A stretch of 26,758 nt of DNA from an uncultured Collinsella sp. (GCA_900547505.1 URGY01000002.1:1-26758), one strand, 5' to 3'. Positions 14,753-22,971 are shown, numbered from the stretch's first letter. Made by a program: numbers and translations. The notes: generated from the letters alone by a model not told the origin.

Positions 14753-14769
14753 TTGAATTATCTGAGTGA
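14740..14769 (+). CDS. Putative leader mini-ORF overlapping the MgtE-like start
   Basis: ATG 14740 (or the adjacent ATG 14737) is optimally placed, 7 (or 4) nt after GGAGG, but is not in the MgtE frame. It encodes MGSTIELSE and stops with TGA at 14767-14769, one base before an in-frame ATG (14771) of the MgtE-like gene. Ribosomes ending here could re-initiate on ATG 14771, or translation of the mini-ORF could compete with the TTG start at 14753. Only its position and ribosome binding site support it. Confidence 0.35.
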   Translation: MGSTIELSE

Positions 14770-16597
14770 GATGCTCAAATTGCCGGTCTTGGACGTCGAC
14801 GGCGAAAAGCTCGGCGTGGTCAACGATTTTGGCATTGCTACCGGCGAAGTTTTTCCGCACGTGACGTCGCTCGCGTTCCGCGGACCCGGCAAGACGCCGT
14901 TTATGATCAGCTGGCGCAAATGGGTCGACCGTATCGACGAGACGGGTGTACACCTTAAGACGTCGGCCACCGAAATCCGTTTTTCCTACCTGCAGCCGAC
15001 CGAACTCCTGCTCGCCCGCGACGTGCTCAACAAGCAGATCGTCGACACGCAGGGCATGAAGGTCGTGCGCGTAAATGACATCAAGTTTTCCATGTCGGGC
15101 GAAAATCAGCTGCGCCTGCTGGGCGCCGAGGTCGGTGCCCGCGGTCTGCTACGCGCCATCAGCCCTGCGCTCGAGCATATCGTCGAAGGCTTTATGAAGC
15201 ACCTGGGCAAGCCGCTCAGTGAGGACATCATCGCTTGGTCCTACATGGACCTGCTCGACCGCTCGACCAAGAACATTCAACTCTCGGTGTCGCACAAGAC
15301 GCTCGGCGAGCTGCACCCTGCCGACATCGCCGACATTATCGAGCAGCTCGACCCGCGCCTGCGTGCGCAGGTGTTTGCGCAGCTCGATACTGCCCAGGCC
15401 GCCGAGGCCATCTCGGAGTTCGATGACGACGAGCTTATGACCGAGATGCTCGAGGGCCTGTCCGACACGGACGCATCGTCGATGCTGGCCATGATGGACC
15501 CGGACGACGCCGCCGACCTGATCGACGAGCTCGATTACGAGAAGGCCGAGAAGCTCCTGCGCCTGATGGGCGTCAAGGAGGAGAAGGCGATTCGTAACCT
15601 GCTGGGGTATGAGGACAACACCGCCGGCCGCATCATGACCTCGGAGTTTGTCTCCCTGCCCGCCACGGCAACGGTCGGTGACGCCATCGAGGCGATTCGT
15701 GAGCTCGACGAGGACTTCGAGAGCGTCTACTACGTCTATACCGAGGATCCGAGCGGCATGCTGACCGGCGTGCTTTCGCTGCGCACGCTGATCGTAGCCG
15801 ACCGCGACGCCACGCTAGGTCAGCTGGCCTATCGCGACCTGGTCTATGTGTCGCCCGACGAGGACCAGGAAGACGTGACGGACGAGATGACCAAGTACGA
15901 CCTGGTTGCCATCCCTGTCTGCGACGAGAACCGTCATATCCTGGGTATCGTGACCTTCGACGACGCCATGGACGTTATCGCCGAGGAGCATCAGGAGGAC
16001 CTGCAGATCGCCGGTGTCGGCTCGGGCGATAGCGCGTCGGATGACTCGACGAACGTGCTCAGCTGGTTCGTGCATCGCCAGTACTGGGTTGTTGTATGGG
16101 GCATCGCGTCGTGCATCATGGCGACCGTGCTGGGAACGGCGCTCGGCTCCGCGCATCTGGTGGTGTTCCCCATGTGCGCCATGCCGCTTGTGCTGCTGGC
16201 GGCCTCGCGCATGGTGTCGTTCGTCAAGAACTACTTTCTGGAGTATGACGGTCACGACGACGAGCCCAAGCCGTATCTGGGGTTCTTCTTCCAGAGCACG
16301 GGCATGGGCCTGATTCTGTCACTCGTGACCTACCTGTGCGCTCAGCTGGTGCGCACCGCCGCGTTCCCCGATGCGCCCATGTTTGAGGAGCAACTCTTTA
16401 CCGGGTGCTTTAATATCGCTGCCATCATTTGCCTGGTTGGCAACATGAGTGCCGTGATTTACCTGATGGTGCTGTTCTGGCGTGACGAGCATGACCTCAA
16501 CACGTCGGGCACCGCCATGAACGTTATTGCCGTCATGATCTCGTGCGTAGCGTACTGCGCCGCTGCGGTGCTGCTCACCATGTCGGTCATGGGTTAG
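14753..16597 (+). CDS. PRC-barrel / MgtE_N / CBS membrane protein (MgtE-related)
   Basis: A 614-residue protein. Residues 1-85 and 86-137 look like PRC-barrel modules, about 185-288 is the MgtE intracellular N domain (LHPADIADIIEQLDP, then repeated acidic helices and NLLGYEDNTAGRIM), and about 289-420 is a CBS pair. In MgtE these two modules sense cytosolic Mg and close the pore. The C-terminal 175 residues carry five helices (about 444-465, 469-490, 508-533, 548-575, 587-612), but I do not see the GGNxGxQ-type signature of the MgtE pore. It may therefore be a regulator or a divergent transporter. TTG 14753 (GGGGAG at 14742-14747) is chosen because YLSEMLKLPVLD fits the start of a PRC barrel; ATG 14771 is the alternative, and an in-frame stop at 14738 excludes longer forms. 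The NRAMP-like gene follows 8 nt later. Confidence 0.75.
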   Translation: MNYLSEMLKLPVLDVDGEKLGVVNDFGIATGEVFPHVTSLAFRGPGKTPFMISWRKWVDRIDETGVHLKTSATEIRFSYLQPTELLLARDVLNKQIVDTQGMKVVRVNDIKFSMSGENQLRLLGAEVGARGLLRAISPALEHIVEGFMKHLGKPLSEDIIAWSYMDLLDRSTKNIQLSVSHKTLGELHPADIADIIEQLDPRLRAQVFAQLDTAQAAEAISEFDDDELMTEMLEGLSDTDASSMLAMMDPDDAADLIDELDYEKAEKLLRLMGVKEEKAIRNLLGYEDNTAGRIMTSEFVSLPATATVGDAIEAIRELDEDFESVYYVYTEDPSGMLTGVLSLRTLIVADRDATLGQLAYRDLVYVSPDEDQEDVTDEMTKYDLVAIPVCDENRHILGIVTFDDAMDVIAEEHQEDLQIAGVGSGDSASDDSTNVLSWFVHRQYWVVVWGIASCIMATVLGTALGSAHLVVFPMCAMPLVLLAASRMVSFVKNYFLEYDGHDDEPKPYLGFFFQSTGMGLILSLVTYLCAQLVRTAAFPDAPMFEEQLFTGCFNIAAIICLVGNMSAVIYLMVLFWRDEHDLNTSGTAMNVIAVMISCVAYCAAAVLLTMSVMG

Positions 16598-16605
16598 GTG
16601 GTCGC

Positions 16606-17868
16606 GTGCAAAATACCAAGCAAAAGTCGGGCACCAAGCAAAAGTTGACCATCGCGGCCATCTTTGGCGCTATGGGTCCCGGTCTGCTGGCGGCGCTTTC
16701 GGGCAATGACGCCGGCGGCATTGCAACGTATTCCAGCGCGGGCGCCAGCTATGGCTACAAGATGCTCTGGATGCTTCCCGTCATGACCGTGCTGCTCATC
16801 GTGACGCAGGAGACCGCGGCGCGCTGCGGCTGCGTCACGGGCAAGGGCCTGGCATCGCTCATTCGCGAGCGCTTTGGCGTGCGCAAGAGTGTACTTGCTA
16901 TGGCGGCGCTGTTGATCGCCAACACGGCTGTGACCATTTCGGAGTTTGCGGGCATCGCCAGCGGCCTTGCTCTCTTTGGCGTGCCGGCGAGCATCTCGGT
17001 GCCGTTGGTGGCGCTGCTGGTGTGGATGCTTACCATGTCGGGTAGTTTCCAGCGCATCGAGAAGATTCTGTTGCTGGTGAGCTGCGTGTTCGTGACCTAT
17101 ATCGTCGCTGCATTTATGGCTGGCCCCAACTGGGGTGAGGTCGCGGTCGACCTGGTCGTGCCTAACATTCAAAATGACCCCAGCTACGTGTCGCTCGTGG
17201 TCGCAACGATCGGTACCACCATCGCGCCGTGGATGATCTTCTTGGCGCAGAACAACGTGGTCGATAAGAACGCGGGCGAGGACGATATCGTGCTGCAGCG
17301 CATCGATACCGTGAGCGGCTCGCTTGCCGCCGATGTCATTGCCGGCTTTATTATCATCACGACCGGTACGGTGTTGTTCCCGGCGGGTATTCAGATTAGC
17401 GATGCCGCCGATGCTGCCCGCGCGTTGGAGCCTATTGCGGGCCAGTGGTCCACGGTGCTGTTTGCCTCGGGCCTGGTCGCGGCGAGCTTCTTGGCCGCCT
17501 GCGTGCTGCCGGGCGTTACGTCGAGCGCTATCTGTGAGGCATTTGGCTGGGAGCGCGGTGCCGACCGCAGCTGGGACGAGGCCCCGGTCTATCGCGGCAT
17601 CATTACGGCCATCATCGGTATCTCTGCCGTGCTGGTGCTTATGCCCGGCGTCGATCTGTTCCAGATTATGATGACCTCGCAGGTCATCAATGGCGTGCTA
17701 CTGCCCGTGGTTCTGGTGTTCCAGGTGGTTATCGCCGCCGACCGTCACATTATGGGCGCCAACCACAACGGCAGCGTGTGGAACGTGCTCACGTGGGCGA
17801 CTATCGGCGTGATTACGGTGCTCACGGTCGTCATGTTTGTGCTGCAAGCGATGGGCTACAGCGCTTAA
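16606..17868 (+). CDS. NRAMP-family divalent metal transporter, probably NRMT-type (magnesium)
   Basis: A 420-residue transporter with about eleven helices. Helix 1 carries GNDAGGIATYSSAGASYGY (33-51), aligning with the NRAMP signature DPGNxAT: D35 is kept but P and N are A36 and G38. Helix 6 reads IGTTIAPWM (202-210) where Mn/Fe carriers have a conserved Met and His (xxxMPHN): here A207 and W209. Loss of the Met that selects transition metals is the mark of NRAMP-related magnesium transporters (NRMT), one of which was characterised from Eggerthella lenta, also a coriobacterium. The neighbouring gene encodes an MgtE-type Mg sensor module, which supports Mg as substrate. The start is GTG 16606 with AGGTGG at 16596-16601; the open frame extends back into the previous gene but lacks a start signal. 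A strong terminator follows. Confidence 0.8.
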   Translation: MQNTKQKSGTKQKLTIAAIFGAMGPGLLAALSGNDAGGIATYSSAGASYGYKMLWMLPVMTVLLIVTQETAARCGCVTGKGLASLIRERFGVRKSVLAMAALLIANTAVTISEFAGIASGLALFGVPASISVPLVALLVWMLTMSGSFQRIEKILLLVSCVFVTYIVAAFMAGPNWGEVAVDLVVPNIQNDPSYVSLVVATIGTTIAPWMIFLAQNNVVDKNAGEDDIVLQRIDTVSGSLAADVIAGFIIITTGTVLFPAGIQISDAADAARALEPIAGQWSTVLFASGLVAASFLAACVLPGVTSSAICEAFGWERGADRSWDEAPVYRGIITAIIGISAVLVLMPGVDLFQIMMTSQVINGVLLPVVLVFQVVIAADRHIMGANHNGSVWNVLTWATIGVITVLTVVMFVLQAMGYSA

Positions 17869-17887
17869 CGCCCACTTTTGCTTCCGA

Positions 17888-17921
17888 ACAGGCCGCAGCG
17901 ATGGGCTGCGGCCTGTTTTTT
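17888..17921 (+). terminator. Rho-independent terminator after the NRAMP-like gene
   Basis: Perfect 12-bp stem ACAGGCCGCAGC (17888-17899) / GCTGCGGCCTGT (17905-17916), 5-nt loop, then six T. On the other strand only two T follow, so it mainly ends plus-strand transcription, though it also lies just beyond the end of the minus-strand acyltransferase gene. Confidence 0.92.
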
Positions 17922-17978
17922 GCCCACGACCTCTTGGGGCCGGCTCGAAAAGAGTGATTTTGGGTTGTTTGCTGCGGA

Positions 17979-20195
17979 CTACTTGTCGGTGCCCAGCTTG
18001 TGCGGCTTGAGAGCGAGTGCATTGACGAGCGCGTCGGTGGCAGACTTGACGGCTGCCGGCTGCGGATCGTTGACGTGATCCTCGGGATGCGCGGGCAGGT
18101 CCTTCTTGACTGCGTCGTGGATCAAGTTGAGGTACTCAGTCACGCCAGTGGTCGATAGATGCGTGCCATCGCCATCGAACAGGTCGTTGCGGTTGGCACT
18201 GTATCCGTACCAGTCGATAACGCGCACGTTCTTGTAGCGCGTAGCGGCGTTGGCGATGGCCTGGTTGGTAGAGCCAACCCACGGCTGCGGGCTGCGCGTG
18301 TTCACAAACACCACAATACGCTTATCTCCTGCATCGGCCATGATGGCGTCGATCTGGTCGTCGGTTACCAAGCCGTTGGTGCCCAGGGCAAAGACCACGA
18401 TCTTGCCGGCAAGGTTCTGCTGGATATAGCCCTCAAATGTCGCGCGGCCCGCATCAAACTGGCGGCCCTTTTCGGCATCGATATGGCTGTGCGGGAACAC
18501 GCCTTCAAAGGTGTCCACGGCACGCAGCGACACGGAGTCGCCGATCATAAGCAGATCATAGGAGCCATCGGGGAAGCCGTGGTTGTCCTTGTCGGTGCCG
18601 TCGGCCGCCTGCTGGTCGGCGGGCGCGGTGTTCTTGGCTTCCTTGTTCAGAACCTCGGCGCCCTCGCCGCTCAGCGCGGAGGTCTCCGGCACAAAGATCA
18701 GGCCGCCCAGTGCAACGACCAACACGACAGTGCAGGCTGCGCAGGCAGGGACGTGCGCGCGTGCCCAGTTGGCGGGCGTGGTGGTGCCGTCGCGGAACTC
18801 GGCGACGGTGCGGCCGAAGGCGCCCTTCCTAAACGGCGTTTCGATAAAGCGATAGGAGCACTCGGCTACGGCGACCACCAGCAGCACCTGCAAAATGTAC
18901 TGCCACCAGGGCGTATCGTTGATGTTGGCGACCGGGTTCATGAGCAACAGCAGCGGATAGTGCCAAAGGTAGATGCTGTACGAGCGCTTGCCAACCCACA
19001 CGAGCGGCTCGGCGGACAGCGCGCGGGCAACCATTCCCTGGGGCTGCACGCAGGCGGCAATAACCATGAGCGTGAGGATTGAGCACAGCAGCGTGCCTCC
19101 GCGATACTGGAACGCAGTGTAGCCGTTGGTGAGCGCGACCATGGCGGCAAGGCCAACCAGACCCACGACGCCCAGCACATCGATGGATGCGGGCGAGGAC
19201 CAAAAGCGCACGAGGGCGCTCGGCTGTGCCGGGGCGGTCTCGGCTGATTCGTCGGCCTTCTCGCCAGGCTTGCCCTCGGCGTTCTTGCCGTGCTTGGCGG
19301 CGCCAGCCAGGCGATTGAACCCCAAACGATGAGCGAGACGCACCGGCGCCAGGTCGCGATCGGGGATAAAGGCCATCCAGGCGCCCAGCAGCAGCGAGAA
19401 CACGCGGGTGTCGGTGCCGTAGTACACGCGGCTGGGGTCGGCGGCGGGGTTGTAAAGCACCATCATGGCAAGGGCGGATACCGCGGCGAGGCCCAGAACC
19501 ACGCGGCGCGTGTTGGGCTTGCTCACATGCATGGATACCATGGCAAACAACAGTGGCGGCCAAATCAGGTAGAACTGTTCCTCGATGGCAAGCGACCAAA
19601 AGTGCGTGAGCGGCGAGGGATCGCCCAGAGCATTGAAGTACGAGACGTTTTGGGCAATCTGCCACCAGTTGTTGAAGAACAGCAGCGACGGCAGGATGTC
19701 GGGGCGCATCTTGGTGAGCATCACGTGGTTAAAGATAGTGCACAGCGCGCAGGTTACAAACACTACCGTTACCACGGCGGGGACCAGGCGACGGATGCGG
19801 CGAATCCAGAAGCTCTTGAGGTCGATGCGTCCGGTCTTAGCGACTTCGTTGAGCAGCAAACGCGTGATCAGATAGCCCGAAAGCACAAAGAAGATCGTGA
19901 CGCCGAGCAGGCCGCCCTGAGCCCACGTGAGGTTGAGGTGATAGAGCACCACCGCGACGACGGCGAGCGTACGCAGACCGTCGAGTGCAGGGATGTAGCG
20001 GGACTTGGGGCGAGCAGGCGTCTGCTCCGCGGCGGGAGTGTTGGCGCGGCCCGCGTTGTTGGCAGAAGCGCGATGGGGGCTCGCGGTGCGTCGCGGTTCG
20101 TTGGCACGGCGTTCGCCCTTCACGCGTTCGTGCGGCGCCGGCTCGTTGCCCGTGCGGCGTCGACCGCGCGAGCCCGATTGCGAGAGTTGTTCCAT
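17979..20195 (-). CDS. OatA-type acyltransferase with C-terminal SGNH domain
   Basis: A 738-residue membrane enzyme, probably O-acetylating peptidoglycan or another cell-surface glycan. Residues 1-65 are a basic, disordered cytosolic tail. Residues 66-455 are the acyltransferase-3 domain with about ten helices: RYIPALDGLRTLAVVAVVLY (66-85), catalytic-type H86, GGLLGVTIFFVLSGYLI, and PLTHFWSLAIEEQFYLIWP (195-213). An eleventh helix lies at 486-502. Residues 547-700 form an extracellular SGNH esterase-fold domain: S554 in IGDS, N607 in GTN, D676 and H679 in DGTHL, so the second-step transferase triad is intact. In OatA the membrane part passes acetyl across and the SGNH part loads it on MurNAc; the acceptor here is not proven. 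Start ATG at 20193-20195 has only a weak GGAT motif upstream. Monocistronic. Confidence 0.9.
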   Translation of the reverse strand: MEQLSQSGSRGRRRTGNEPAPHERVKGERRANEPRRTASPHRASANNAGRANTPAAEQTPARPKSRYIPALDGLRTLAVVAVVLYHLNLTWAQGGLLGVTIFFVLSGYLITRLLLNEVAKTGRIDLKSFWIRRIRRLVPAVVTVVFVTCALCTIFNHVMLTKMRPDILPSLLFFNNWWQIAQNVSYFNALGDPSPLTHFWSLAIEEQFYLIWPPLLFAMVSMHVSKPNTRRVVLGLAAVSALAMMVLYNPAADPSRVYYGTDTRVFSLLLGAWMAFIPDRDLAPVRLAHRLGFNRLAGAAKHGKNAEGKPGEKADESAETAPAQPSALVRFWSSPASIDVLGVVGLVGLAAMVALTNGYTAFQYRGGTLLCSILTLMVIAACVQPQGMVARALSAEPLVWVGKRSYSIYLWHYPLLLLMNPVANINDTPWWQYILQVLLVVAVAECSYRFIETPFRKGAFGRTVAEFRDGTTTPANWARAHVPACAACTVVLVVALGGLIFVPETSALSGEGAEVLNKEAKNTAPADQQAADGTDKDNHGFPDGSYDLLMIGDSVSLRAVDTFEGVFPHSHIDAEKGRQFDAGRATFEGYIQQNLAGKIVVFALGTNGLVTDDQIDAIMADAGDKRIVVFVNTRSPQPWVGSTNQAIANAATRYKNVRVIDWYGYSANRNDLFDGDGTHLSTTGVTEYLNLIHDAVKKDLPAHPEDHVNDPQPAAVKSATDALVNALALKPHKLGTDK

Positions 20196-20234
20196 AAAAC
20201 ATCATCCAATGACGAGAATAATCAGCACGCCTTC

Positions 20235-20240
20235 ATTGTA
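20235..20240 (-). promoter_or_regulatory. Possible -10 box of the acyltransferase gene
   Basis: On the minus strand TACAAT stands about 40 nt before the acyltransferase start. No clear -35 is seen. The rest of the 187-bp divergent gap 20196-20382 shows a small hairpin GTGCG-agag-CGCAC (20321-20334) and an AT-rich GTTATAG (20311-20317) that could serve the ribokinase gene; neither is convincing. Confidence 0.35.
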
Positions 20241-20382
20241 GCTGCCTGCTCCTGTGAATGCTTGCTGCTGGCGCAAGCTCAAGCGCGCGTCCACATCAAA
20301 GTGAACTAAAGTTATAGGGGGTGCGAGAGCGCACGATCGACGGCCGACGGTGGGCATAAGGCCCGCAGATGAGGAGGTTTCC

Positions 20383-21345
20383 ATGGCAGATCGCGGCATC
20401 GTTGCGGTGTTCGGCAGCATGAACATGGACCTTTCGGTGGCGTGCGAGCGCATACCGCGTGCGGGCGAGACCGTCGGCGGCAGCGGGTTTATCACCAACG
20501 CCGGCGGCAAGGGCGCCAATCAGGCCGTCACCGCCGCGCGCATGGGTGCGCGCACGTGCATGATCGGCGCTGTTGGGCGTGATGCCTTTGGCGATGCGCT
20601 TGTGGCGGGGCTCCAGGATGCCGGCGTGGGCGTTGAGTTCGTGACACGTTTCGATGACGTGGAGACCGGTACCGCGACTATCATTCGCTGTGAGAGCGAC
20701 AACCGCATCGTGCTGTCGCCGGGCGCTAACCATGCGCTTGCGGGTGAGGATGTGGCCTGCGCGCTGAGGCGTCTGGTGGCCCATGAGCTCGACGGCGACG
20801 CCAGCGAGATTGCCCCGGCTGCCGGAAGCGTCTTTATCGCCCAGGGCGAATGTGACCTTGCGGCGACGGCCGAGGCGCTTGTTTGCGCTCACGAGCTGGG
20901 GTTCTATACGGTCTTTAATCCAGCGCCCGCCTGCGAGTTGCCTGCGGAGGTCTGGCCTGCGGTCGACCTGGTCTGTCCCAACGAGACCGAGTGCCAGGTG
21001 CTGACGGGAATCTTGCCCGCGGACGATGCAAGCTGCGTCGCGGCGCTCAACGCCCTGCTCGCTAGGGGTGCCGGAGCTGCGGTCATCACGCTGGGCGGTG
21101 CCGGCTCGGTTACGCTCGGCGATGGCGGTGAGCTGCTGCGCATGCCGGCACTTTCGAGTGCGGTAGTCGATACCACGGCCGCCGGCGATACGTTTATCGG
21201 CGCGTTGGCGGCGGCTCGACTAGAGGGCTTGCCGCTCTTTGAGTGCATGGCCGCGGGCGCTCGCGCCTCGGCAGTGACGGTGTCGCGCCTGGGCGCTCAG
21301 CAATCGATTCCCACGCGCGCCGAAGTTGAACATTGGTTTGGTTAA
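20383..21345 (+). CDS. rbsK: Ribokinase (PfkB family)
   Basis: A 320-residue cytosolic sugar kinase that converts ribose to ribose 5-phosphate with ATP. The substrate-binding start GSMNMDL (11-17) and GGKGANQA (41-48) are those of ribokinase, and the PfkB signature VDTTAAGDTFIGALAAA (262-278) contains the anion hole and catalytic base D269. PNETE (199-203) is also conserved. Length is as expected. ATG 20383 has a strong GAGGAGGT at 20371-20378; an in-frame GTG at 20350 lacks one. The nucleoside hydrolase gene starts 30 nt after the stop, which supports ribose from nucleosides as substrate. Other PfkB sugars cannot be fully excluded. Confidence 0.9.
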   Translation: MADRGIVAVFGSMNMDLSVACERIPRAGETVGGSGFITNAGGKGANQAVTAARMGARTCMIGAVGRDAFGDALVAGLQDAGVGVEFVTRFDDVETGTATIIRCESDNRIVLSPGANHALAGEDVACALRRLVAHELDGDASEIAPAAGSVFIAQGECDLAATAEALVCAHELGFYTVFNPAPACELPAEVWPAVDLVCPNETECQVLTGILPADDASCVAALNALLARGAGAAVITLGGAGSVTLGDGGELLRMPALSSAVVDTTAAGDTFIGALAAARLEGLPLFECMAAGARASAVTVSRLGAQQSIPTRAEVEHWFG

Positions 21346-21375
21346 ACGATAAAGACGGAGAAGCGGAGTAGAACA

Positions 21376-22350
21376 ATGGCAATCAAGAAGCTGATCCTTG
21401 ATCTGGATATGGGTGTGGACGATGCGATGGCGCTGGCCTATGCCATCGCGAGCCCCGAGGTGGAGCTCGTGGGCATTACCACGTGCTTTGGCAACGTGCG
21501 CGTCGAGCAATCGGCGCACAACTGCCTGGCGGTGCTCGATCTGCTGGGTCGCCCCGAGGTTCCGGTGTACCTGGGTGCCGACCGTCCTCTGCAAGCGACT
21601 GAGCCCTATACGCCGCCGGCGTCCACCGCGCTCATTCACGGCAAGAACGGCATCGGCGGCGCGAGCGTGCCCGCGTCGCCCTACGAGCCGGTGGGGGCGA
21701 CCTCGGCCGACGGTAACGCTGCGGTCGATTATCTGATCGATGCCGCGCGCACCTATGGTCCCGATCTGGTCTACGTAGCGACTGGCCCGCTCTCCAACCT
21801 GGCGCTCGCCCTGGAGCGCGATGCGGCGGCGATGATGTCCATCGGCCGCGTGGTCGTGATGGGCGGCGCCCTTACCGTGCCCGGTAACGTGAGCGCGGGC
21901 GCCGAGGCCAATATGGCGAGCGACCCCGAGGCAGCCGACGCGGTGCTGCGCTCGGGCCGCAAGCTCACTATGGTGGGTCTGGATGTGACGCATCGCGTGG
22001 TGCTCACGCGTCGCGACATTGCCGGTTGGACGGGCTCGGGCACCATGGCCGGTTGCGCGTTTGCGAGTATGGTGGAGCACTACATTGGCTCGTACGAGAT
22101 GAACGCCCCCTACCTGGGTGGCTGCGCGCTGCACGATCCGCTGGCGGTTGCCGTGGCGATTGATCCCACGCTCGTGGGCGCGCTCGGCTGCAACCTGCGT
22201 GTTGATCTGCTGGGCGAGTACCGCGGTCGCACCATCTGCGATGAGCGCCGTCTGTCCGACCCCGACAAGAGCGCACTCGTGGCGCTGACCGTCGACGCCC
22301 CGCGCTTCCTGTCCGAGTTCAAGGCGCGCATGGCCCGCGTCCTGGGCTAA
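21376..22350 (+). CDS. Nucleoside hydrolase (IUNH family)
   Basis: A 324-residue enzyme that hydrolyses the N-glycosidic bond of ribonucleosides to free base and ribose. The calcium-binding N-terminal signature DLDMGVDDAMAL (9-20) aligns with DTDPGxDDxxAL, with D9, D11, D15 and D16 kept. Further family positions are ATGPLSNLALAL (135-146), the E-x-N near 177-179 and HDPLAV (253-258), whose D254 completes the metal site. Purine or pyrimidine preference cannot be read from the sequence. GAAGCGGAG at 21360-21368 serves as ribosome binding site. With the preceding ribokinase it makes a complete two-step nucleoside-to-ribose-5-phosphate route. A large inverted repeat begins 10 nt after the stop. 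Confidence 0.92.
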   Translation: MAIKKLILDLDMGVDDAMALAYAIASPEVELVGITTCFGNVRVEQSAHNCLAVLDLLGRPEVPVYLGADRPLQATEPYTPPASTALIHGKNGIGGASVPASPYEPVGATSADGNAAVDYLIDAARTYGPDLVYVATGPLSNLALALERDAAAMMSIGRVVVMGGALTVPGNVSAGAEANMASDPEAADAVLRSGRKLTMVGLDVTHRVVLTRRDIAGWTGSGTMAGCAFASMVEHYIGSYEMNAPYLGGCALHDPLAVAVAIDPTLVGALGCNLRVDLLGEYRGRTICDERRLSDPDKSALVALTVDAPRFLSEFKARMARVLG

Positions 22351-22359
22351 GTTGTCTTT

Positions 22360-22389
22360 TTGGGACGGGGCTTTTTTGACTGGTATGAT
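22360..22389 (+). promoter_or_regulatory. Probable luxS promoter
   Basis: TTGGGA (22360-22365), 18-nt spacer, and TATGAT (22384-22389) preceded by TG, i.e. an extended -10. The -35 lies in the left arm of the inverted repeat, so a protein or structure at the repeat would influence luxS. Confidence 0.45.
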
Positions 22390-22430
22390 TGGTGCGACCA
22401 TTCGAACCAGCTAAAAGAGCCCCGTCCCAA
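22360..22430. repeat. Large inverted repeat between nucleoside hydrolase and luxS
   Basis: TTGGGACGGGGCT (22360-22372) is perfectly complementary to AGCCCCGTCCCAA (22418-22430); the arms extend to 18 bp (to 22377 and from 22413) with one mismatch. An inner pair CTGGT (22380-22384) / ACCAG (22406-22410) continues the helix. In read-through RNA it would fold into a 71-nt hairpin. It is followed by AATTTGAC, not by a T run, so it is a poor terminator for the plus strand. It overlaps the likely luxS promoter. Confidence 0.75.
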
Positions 22431-22453
22431 TTTGACTATCGAGAGGATCTGCC

Positions 22454-22942
22454 ATGGAGCGCATCGCGAGCTTTTCCGTTGACCATCTGCTGCTTGAGCC
22501 CGGCGTGTATGTGAGCCGCATCGACCGCGATCCGGCGACCGGCGCCGCCGTCACCACGTTTGACCTGCGCCTGACCACGCCCAACAAGGAGCCGGTCATG
22601 AACACGGCCGAGTGCCACACCATCGAGCACCTGGGCGCGACGTTCCTTCGCAATCATGCCGAGTGGTCGAGCCGCATTGTCTACTTTGGCCCCATGGGCT
22701 GCCGCACGGGCTTTTACCTGATTGTCTTTGGCGAGCTGACGAGCGAGAAGATCTTGCCGCTCGTCCGCGAGCTGTTTGAGTTTGTCGCCGACTTTGAGGG
22801 CGATGTCCCCGGTGCCGCTCCCGAGGAATGCGGTAACTACCTGGACCAGAACCTCCCCATGGCCAACTGGCTTGCGCGCCGCTACCTCGACCGCGACCTG
22901 GCCGATATCGACGAGAAGCACCTGCACTATCAGCAGGCGTAA
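22454..22942 (+). CDS. luxS: S-ribosylhomocysteine lyase LuxS
   Basis: A 162-residue metalloenzyme that cleaves S-ribosylhomocysteine to homocysteine and the autoinducer-2 precursor DPD. The metal site is visible: H55 and H59 in CHTIEH, and C126 in EECGNYLDQN; E58 and C83 (PMGCRTGFY) are the catalytic pair. Length and motif order match the family exactly. ATG 22454 has GAGAGGAT at 22441-22448. The gene sits after ribokinase and nucleoside hydrolase but probably has its own promoter. No Pfs/MTA-SAH nucleosidase is in the window. A clear terminator follows. Confidence 0.96.
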   Translation: MERIASFSVDHLLLEPGVYVSRIDRDPATGAAVTTFDLRLTTPNKEPVMNTAECHTIEHLGATFLRNHAEWSSRIVYFGPMGCRTGFYLIVFGELTSEKILPLVRELFEFVADFEGDVPGAAPEECGNYLDQNLPMANWLARRYLDRDLADIDEKHLHYQQA

Positions 22943-22971
22943 GGGCTTTATCGCCCAAAACGCGCGCATTG

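Noticed and set aside
14753-16597. Calling this gene a standard mgtE
   Set aside because: The sensor modules fit, but the membrane part lacks the MgtE pore signature as far as I can see, so no symbol was given.
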